Part shown: piece by piece, positions 4,884 to 5,044 of the stretch
Layout: every line of letters starts with the position of its first letter
Position numbering within the stretch: the stretch's first letter is position 1
Origin: Hyphomicrobiales bacterium
GTDB lineage: Bacteria > Pseudomonadota > Alphaproteobacteria > Rhizobiales > Beijerinckiaceae
Assembly (NCBI GenBank): GCA_003567055.1
Contig: PXAW01000440.1
Coordinates: 1-5,044, forward strand
Reading direction: 5' to 3'
DNA: 5,044 bases
Program-made: the position numbers and the translations under genes
Notes under the pieces: generated by a model
The model's database searches: none
What the model was told of the DNA's origin: nothing
The model's input: only the letters and a program-made list of their open reading frames with translations

Positions 4884-5044
4884 TCAATCCAGGACGGCGG
4901 CGACGACGCCGGCGCCGACGGTGCGGCCGCCTTCGCGGATGGCGAAGCGCAGCTTTTCTTCCATGGCGATCGGCACGATCAGCTCGACTTCCATCGCCAC
5001 GTTGTCACCCGGCATCACCATCTCGGTGCCCTCGGGAAGCTGAA
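4884..5044 (-). CDS. tuf: Elongation factor Tu, C-terminal end (runs off window)
   Basis: EF-Tu carries aminoacyl-tRNA to the ribosomal A site as a GTP complex. Only the last 52 codons of the gene are inside the window, all within beta-barrel domain 3. Signatures are '[20 protein letters not shown]' (2-21 of the visible part), '[18 protein letters not shown]' (24-41) and 'VGAGVV'. The tail 'AAVLD' differs a little from the more usual Lys-Ile-Ile/Val-Glu type ending. The stop TGA is followed in frame by TAA, a double stop that fits a very highly expressed gene. The coding part continues beyond 5044. The GTP-binding domain is not visible, but the domain 3 match and the neighbours leave little doubt. 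Many alphaproteobacteria have two tuf copies, and this would be the secE-linked one. Confidence 0.96.
   Translation of the reverse strand, partial: QLPEGTEMVMPGDNVAMEVELIVPIAMEEKLRFAIREGGRTVGAGVVAAVLD

Overview
This window is one end of the conserved bacterial translation/transcription cluster. Every gene is on the minus strand, so transcription runs from position 5044 toward 1. The order is tuf (3' end), tRNA-Trp, secE, nusG, rplK, rplA, rplJ, rplL, rpoB (5' end). This order, the high G+C content, and protein wording typical of alphaproteobacteria (NusG 'VEVRRGRKVD', L10 '[13 protein letters not shown]', RpoB '[14 protein letters not shown]') point to an alphaproteobacterium, perhaps of the Hyphomicrobiales. 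The order-level placement is a guess from remembered family sequences, not a search.

Layout in transcription order. (1) 5044-4884: last 52 residues of EF-Tu, a TGA-TAA double stop, then a 12-bp hairpin terminator (4874-4845). (2) 4844-4596: a promoter whose -35 box overlaps that terminator's T-rich tail, tRNA-Trp(CCA) with encoded CCA end, then a weak hairpin plus T5. (3) 4480-3732: secE and nusG, 14 nt apart, with a possible extra promoter before secE. (4) 3731-2438: a 156-nt leader with hairpins, then rplK and rplA, 10 nt apart. (5) 2437-1924: a 514-nt gene-free stretch holding an intrinsic terminator, a sigma70-type promoter right behind it, and a leader of about 390 nt before rplJ. (6) 1923-976: rplJ (GTG start) and rplL. 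(7) 975-682: a 294-nt spacer rich in inverted repeats. (8) 681-1: first 227 codons of rpoB.

Together the genes supply an elongation factor, the tRNA for the rarest amino acid, a Sec translocon subunit, a transcription elongation factor, the two stalks of the 50S subunit (L1, and L10-L12 with L11) and RNA polymerase beta. Regulation would be expected mainly at the long leaders: L1 acting on rplKA, L10-L12 acting on rplJL, and attenuation or processing between rplL and rpoB. The leaders here contain inverted repeats that fit this, but no specific protein-binding motif was identified with certainty.

I found no mobile element, CRISPR array or unknown protein-coding gene, and no evidence of a new gene system. 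The points worth a second look are all non-coding: folded leaders, terminator-promoter junctions of the same design at two places, and the structured rplL-rpoB spacer.
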